This document shows positions 4,913-6,815 of a stretch of 6,815 nt of DNA, piece after piece. The stretch lies in contig JANXSI010000054.1 of NCBI GenBank assembly GCA_025352765.1, positions 1 to 6,815 on the forward strand, in the 5' to 3' direction. This DNA comes from Devosia sp. (GTDB lineage: Bacteria > Pseudomonadota > Alphaproteobacteria > Rhizobiales > Devosiaceae). Both the position numbers and the translations under genes were made by a program. The notes beneath the pieces were generated by a model. That model saw nothing but the letters and a program-made list of their open reading frames with translations. It was not told the DNA's origin and searched no databases. Positions within the stretch are counted from its first letter, which is position 1. Every line of letters begins with the position of its first letter.

Positions 4913-5659
4913 CCGGCTGAGCTCCTCGCCCTCGAAGCGAGCGATCCAGTCCAGACTTTCGGCGTCGGCCAATCTCGCCGTTCGAGGCGCGACGGCGCTG
5001 GCCGGCGCCGGATCCTTTCCCAGCCCGACGAGAATGCGGGCGAGGGCCGCTCCGGGATCGGCCGAGAGCTCTTCATAGCTCAGCCGCAGCGGCGTGATCT
5101 GCTGGCTCTGAAACCACGGGTCCCAGGCCGCATCGTCCGCCACCGCCTCGGCGACGAACGCGGCGAGACGCGCGCCATCATAGACCGCCGGCTGGGCGGG
5201 CGCCGTGCGCTCGCGCTCGCTGCCATCGGCGGCACGGTGCCAGAGGCCCGTCTGCTCGGCCTTCAGCCGCGACACCGCCTGCGCCACCTTGTTGCGGCGC
5301 GACAGATGCACATAGAGCGGGGCGCCGAAGGCCCGTTCGAAGCGGGCCGCATCGGTGGCGCAATCGGGGAACAGCGGCGCGAGCCGGGCCATCAGGTCCG
5401 CGACGCTCGACCACATGATCCGGAGGCCGAAGGTGCCCGTGTCATCGGTGCCGTGCCGGCGTACCGCCTCGAGATAGTCCCGATCGAACGCGCTCCCCTC
5501 GCCCGGCGGGACGCCGAACTGCTCGGCGTAGTACGCGATCGACTGCTGGCGGTAGAACGACGCCGGCCGGCCGGCGACACCCGACTCGGTGAGCAGGTCG
5601 CACAGCAGCGTGCTGCCGCTGCGCGGCGTGGCGCAGAGGATGACGGCGGCCAGCGCCAC
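4904..5659 (-). CDS. Stf0-like PAPS-dependent sulfotransferase
   Basis: This 251-residue protein resembles the Stf0 family, named after mycobacterial trehalose 2-sulfotransferase. The PAPS 5'-phosphosulfate loop is at the N terminus: C-A-T-P-R-S-G-S-T-L-L (9-19). The following family segment reads G-V-A-G-R-P-A-S-F-Y-R (27-37). The 3'-phosphate region reads L-S-R-R-N-K-V-A-Q-A-V-S (119-130), continuing into A-E-Q-T-G-L-W-H (134-141). Near the C terminus L-S-Y-E-E-L-S-A-D-P (193-202) matches the helix typical of sulfotransferases. Family knowledge: these enzymes move sulfate from PAPS to a carbohydrate or other hydroxyl; the acceptor here is unknown. The acidic residue reported as general base in Stf0 appears to be Ser or absent in the R-P-A-S-F stretch. 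The start is GTG, overlapping the argC stop as TAGTG, with no strong ribosome binding site; translation probably relies on coupling. It ends at the convergent hairpin. Confidence 0.82.
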   Translation of the reverse strand: MALAAVILCATPRSGSTLLCDLLTESGVAGRPASFYRQQSIAYYAEQFGVPPGEGSAFDRDYLEAVRRHGTDDTGTFGLRIMWSSVADLMARLAPLFPDCATDAARFERAFGAPLYVHLSRRNKVAQAVSRLKAEQTGLWHRAADGSERERTAPAQPAVYDGARLAAFVAEAVADDAAWDPWFQSQQITPLRLSYEELSADPGAALARILVGLGKDPAPASAVAPRTARLADAESLDWIARFEGEELSRPA

Positions 5660-6609
5660 TAGGCGGCGAGGCTCGTGTCCTGGGCGACGCCCAGCATCAG
5701 GTTGAGGTTCTGCACCGCGGCGCCCGAAGCGCCCTTGCCGAGGTTGTCGTAGACGGCGACCAGTGCGGCCTGCGCCCTGGCGTCATTGGCAAAGACGTGC
5801 AGCCGCATGCGGTTGGTGTTGTTGTAGATCTCGGGGTTGAGCTCGGGCAGCCGCTCGGCCTCGGCCAGCGCCGCCACCTCGACGAAGCCGCCCTCGATGG
5901 ACGCAAAATGGTCGGCGATCGCGGCGTGGAGATCGGCGCCGGTCGGGACCTTTTCCAGCGTCCACAACTGCAGCGGCACGATGGTGATCATGCCCTGCGC
6001 GAAATTGCCTACTGCCGGGGTGAACAGCGGCGTGCCCTTGAGCTTGGCGTAGGCCTCGAGCTCGGGCAGATGCTTGTGCTTGAAGGTCAGCCCATAGGGC
6101 ATGAACTCGTTGGCGCCGTCCCCCGCCGCTTCGTAGTCGGCGATCATCGACTTGCCGCCACCCGAATAGCCGGAAATGCCGTGCGTGGTGACCGGATAGT
6201 CGGACGGGATGAGCCCCGCGTCGATCAGCGGCCGCAGCACCGCGATCGAGCCCTGCGGCCAGCAGCCGGGATTGGCGACGCGTTTGCTCGCGGCGATGAG
6301 GCCGGCCTGCGCCTTGTCCATTTCGGCAAAGCCGTAGGCCCAGCCGGGCGCGATGCGGTGGGCGCTCGAGGCGTCGATGACCTTGGTGGTGTCGTTGTCG
6401 ATCAGCGAAACGCTTTCCTTGGCCGCATCATCGGGCAGGCAAAGGATGGCGACGTCCGCGAGGTTCAGCAGGCGCTTGCGTTCGCTCAGATCCTTGCGCT
6501 TGTCCTGGGCGATCGAGATCACCTCAAGGTCGCGCCGGCCGGCCAGCCGGTCGCGGATCTGCAGACCCGTCGTTCCCGCTTCGCCGTCGATGAAGATCTT
6601 TGCGACCAT
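5659..6609 (-). CDS. argC: N-acetyl-gamma-glutamyl-phosphate reductase, type 2
   Basis: ArgC catalyses the NADPH-dependent reduction of N-acetyl-glutamyl-5-phosphate to the semialdehyde, the third step of arginine biosynthesis, in the cytoplasm. At 316 residues this is the shorter type 2 form. Visible features: the Rossmann loop G-E-A-G-T-T-G-L (9-16), S-S-A-H-R (81-85), the catalytic Cys116 in A-N-P-G-C-W-P-Q-G (112-120), H-G-I-S-G-Y-S-G-G-G-K (143-153), K-H-K-H-L-P-E-L (177-184), G-N-F-A-Q-G-M (201-207), N-N-T-N-R-M-R (263-269), and the C-terminal L-G-K-G-A-S-G-A-A-V-Q-N-L-N (290-303). I start at the ATG at 6609, where the first strand (V-A-K-I-F-I-D) begins and GGAG lies six bases upstream. 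The frame is open for 15 more codons to 6654, but those residues do not fit the family. The sulfotransferase gene follows with a one-base overlap, so the two probably share a transcript. Confidence 0.95.
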   Translation of the reverse strand: MVAKIFIDGEAGTTGLQIRDRLAGRRDLEVISIAQDKRKDLSERKRLLNLADVAILCLPDDAAKESVSLIDNDTTKVIDASSAHRIAPGWAYGFAEMDKAQAGLIAASKRVANPGCWPQGSIAVLRPLIDAGLIPSDYPVTTHGISGYSGGGKSMIADYEAAGDGANEFMPYGLTFKHKHLPELEAYAKLKGTPLFTPAVGNFAQGMITIVPLQLWTLEKVPTGADLHAAIADHFASIEGGFVEVAALAEAERLPELNPEIYNNTNRMRLHVFANDARAQAALVAVYDNLGKGASGAAVQNLNLMLGVAQDTSLAA

Positions 6610-6639
6610 GATGGACTCCGGTGGGCTCGCTGCGCCGCA

Positions 6640-6668
6640 CATATAGAAGTTCAAACCGGCGATGTGTA
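6640..6668 (-). promoter_or_regulatory. Possible promoter of the argC operon
   Basis: Read on the minus strand, TACACA (6668-6663) and TATATG (6645-6640) are 17 bases apart. Each matches four of six positions of the TTGACA and TATAAT consensus. Transcription would start near 6633, leaving a leader of about 24 bases that includes the argC ribosome binding site. The spacing and position fit well, but the hexamers are only moderate matches. The whole 6610-6689 gap is divergent and must also hold the promoter of the flavoprotein gene, which I could not place. Confidence 0.35.
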
Positions 6669-6689
6669 GAGAGGATGACGGAGGAGTGC

Positions 6690-6815
6690 ATGGCCTACGA
6701 TTTCATCATCGCCGGCGGCGGGTCGGCGGCCTCGGTCGCGGCGATGCGGCTTGTCCGCGAGTTCGGCTTCCGGGTGCTGATGCTGGAGCGCGGCCCGAAA
6801 AGCACCAACCGCATC
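6690..6815 (+). CDS. GMC-type FAD oxidoreductase, 5' end only
   Basis: The first 42 codons are present and the gene runs off the window. They form the FAD-binding beta-alpha-beta unit: strand D-F-I-I-A (4-8), dinucleotide loop G-G-G-S-A-A-S (9-15), a helix, then strand V-L-M-L-E-R-G-P (29-36), whose Glu33 would hold the FAD ribose. The G-G-G-S-A pattern followed by L-E-x-G-P is typical of glucose-methanol-choline oxidoreductases such as choline or alcohol dehydrogenases. The loop has Ala14 where the third Gly is usual. The start is the ATG at 6690 with GGAGG at 6680-6684, five bases upstream. An in-frame ATG at 6675 would add five residues but is less well placed. The substrate cannot be judged from this fragment; another flavin-dependent family is possible. 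Confidence 0.8.
   Translation, partial: MAYDFIIAGGGSAASVAAMRLVREFGFRVLMLERGPKSTNRI

Noticed and set aside
5797..6669. Plus-strand open frame of 290 codons opposite argC
   Set aside because: The argC reading on the minus strand has all family motifs. This frame has the usual antisense composition and no recognisable domain.

Overview
This is a GC-rich, gene-dense piece of bacterial chromosome, most likely from an alphaproteobacterium. The Hyphomicrobiales are my best guess, with low confidence at genus level. The pointers are a type 2 (short) ArgC, an Stf0-type sulfotransferase, a methyl-accepting chemotaxis protein (MCP) with two tandem HAMP units and a C-terminal W-x-x-F tail, and closely packed genes with overlapping starts and stops. 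I see no mobile element, CRISPR array, tRNA or rRNA. Every gene looks intact except the two cut by the window edges.

Layout: (1) Positions 1-1359, plus strand: a possible 3' end of an upstream gene, then a YbaK-type Cys-tRNA(Pro) deacylase, then a calcineurin-like metallophosphoesterase. (2) 1356-1859, minus strand: a stand-alone cyclic-nucleotide-binding-domain protein. It converges on the phosphoesterase so tightly that the two stop codons share the bases CTAG. (3) 1860-2148: a divergent control region with a very AT-rich core, a 12-bp perfect palindrome, a 9-bp hairpin next to the MCP ribosome binding site, and a 10-bp inverted repeat that shares an arm with that hairpin. (4) 2149-4876, plus strand: a three-gene chemosensory unit made of an MCP, a CheW and a 96-residue protein I do not recognise. 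MCP and CheW overlap as TGATG, and the third gene follows CheW after 2 nt. No cheA, cheR, cheB or cheY lies within it. (5) 4877-4903: a convergent junction with a UUCG-capped hairpin. (6) 4904-6609, minus strand: argC followed by an Stf0-like sulfotransferase, with stop and start overlapping as TAGTG. (7) 6610-6689: a short divergent region with a possible argC promoter. (8) 6690 to the end, plus strand: the first 42 codons of a GMC-type FAD oxidoreductase.

How the genes work together: the MCP/CheW pair forms an input module that must borrow a CheA kinase and adaptation enzymes from elsewhere in the genome; the MCP tail looks suited to tethering CheR or CheB. The remaining genes are mostly housekeeping (translation quality control, arginine biosynthesis) mixed with predicted enzymes of unknown substrate. 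I found no clear evidence of a wholly new system. The least explained items are the 96-residue chemotaxis-linked protein and the structured leader of the MCP operon.
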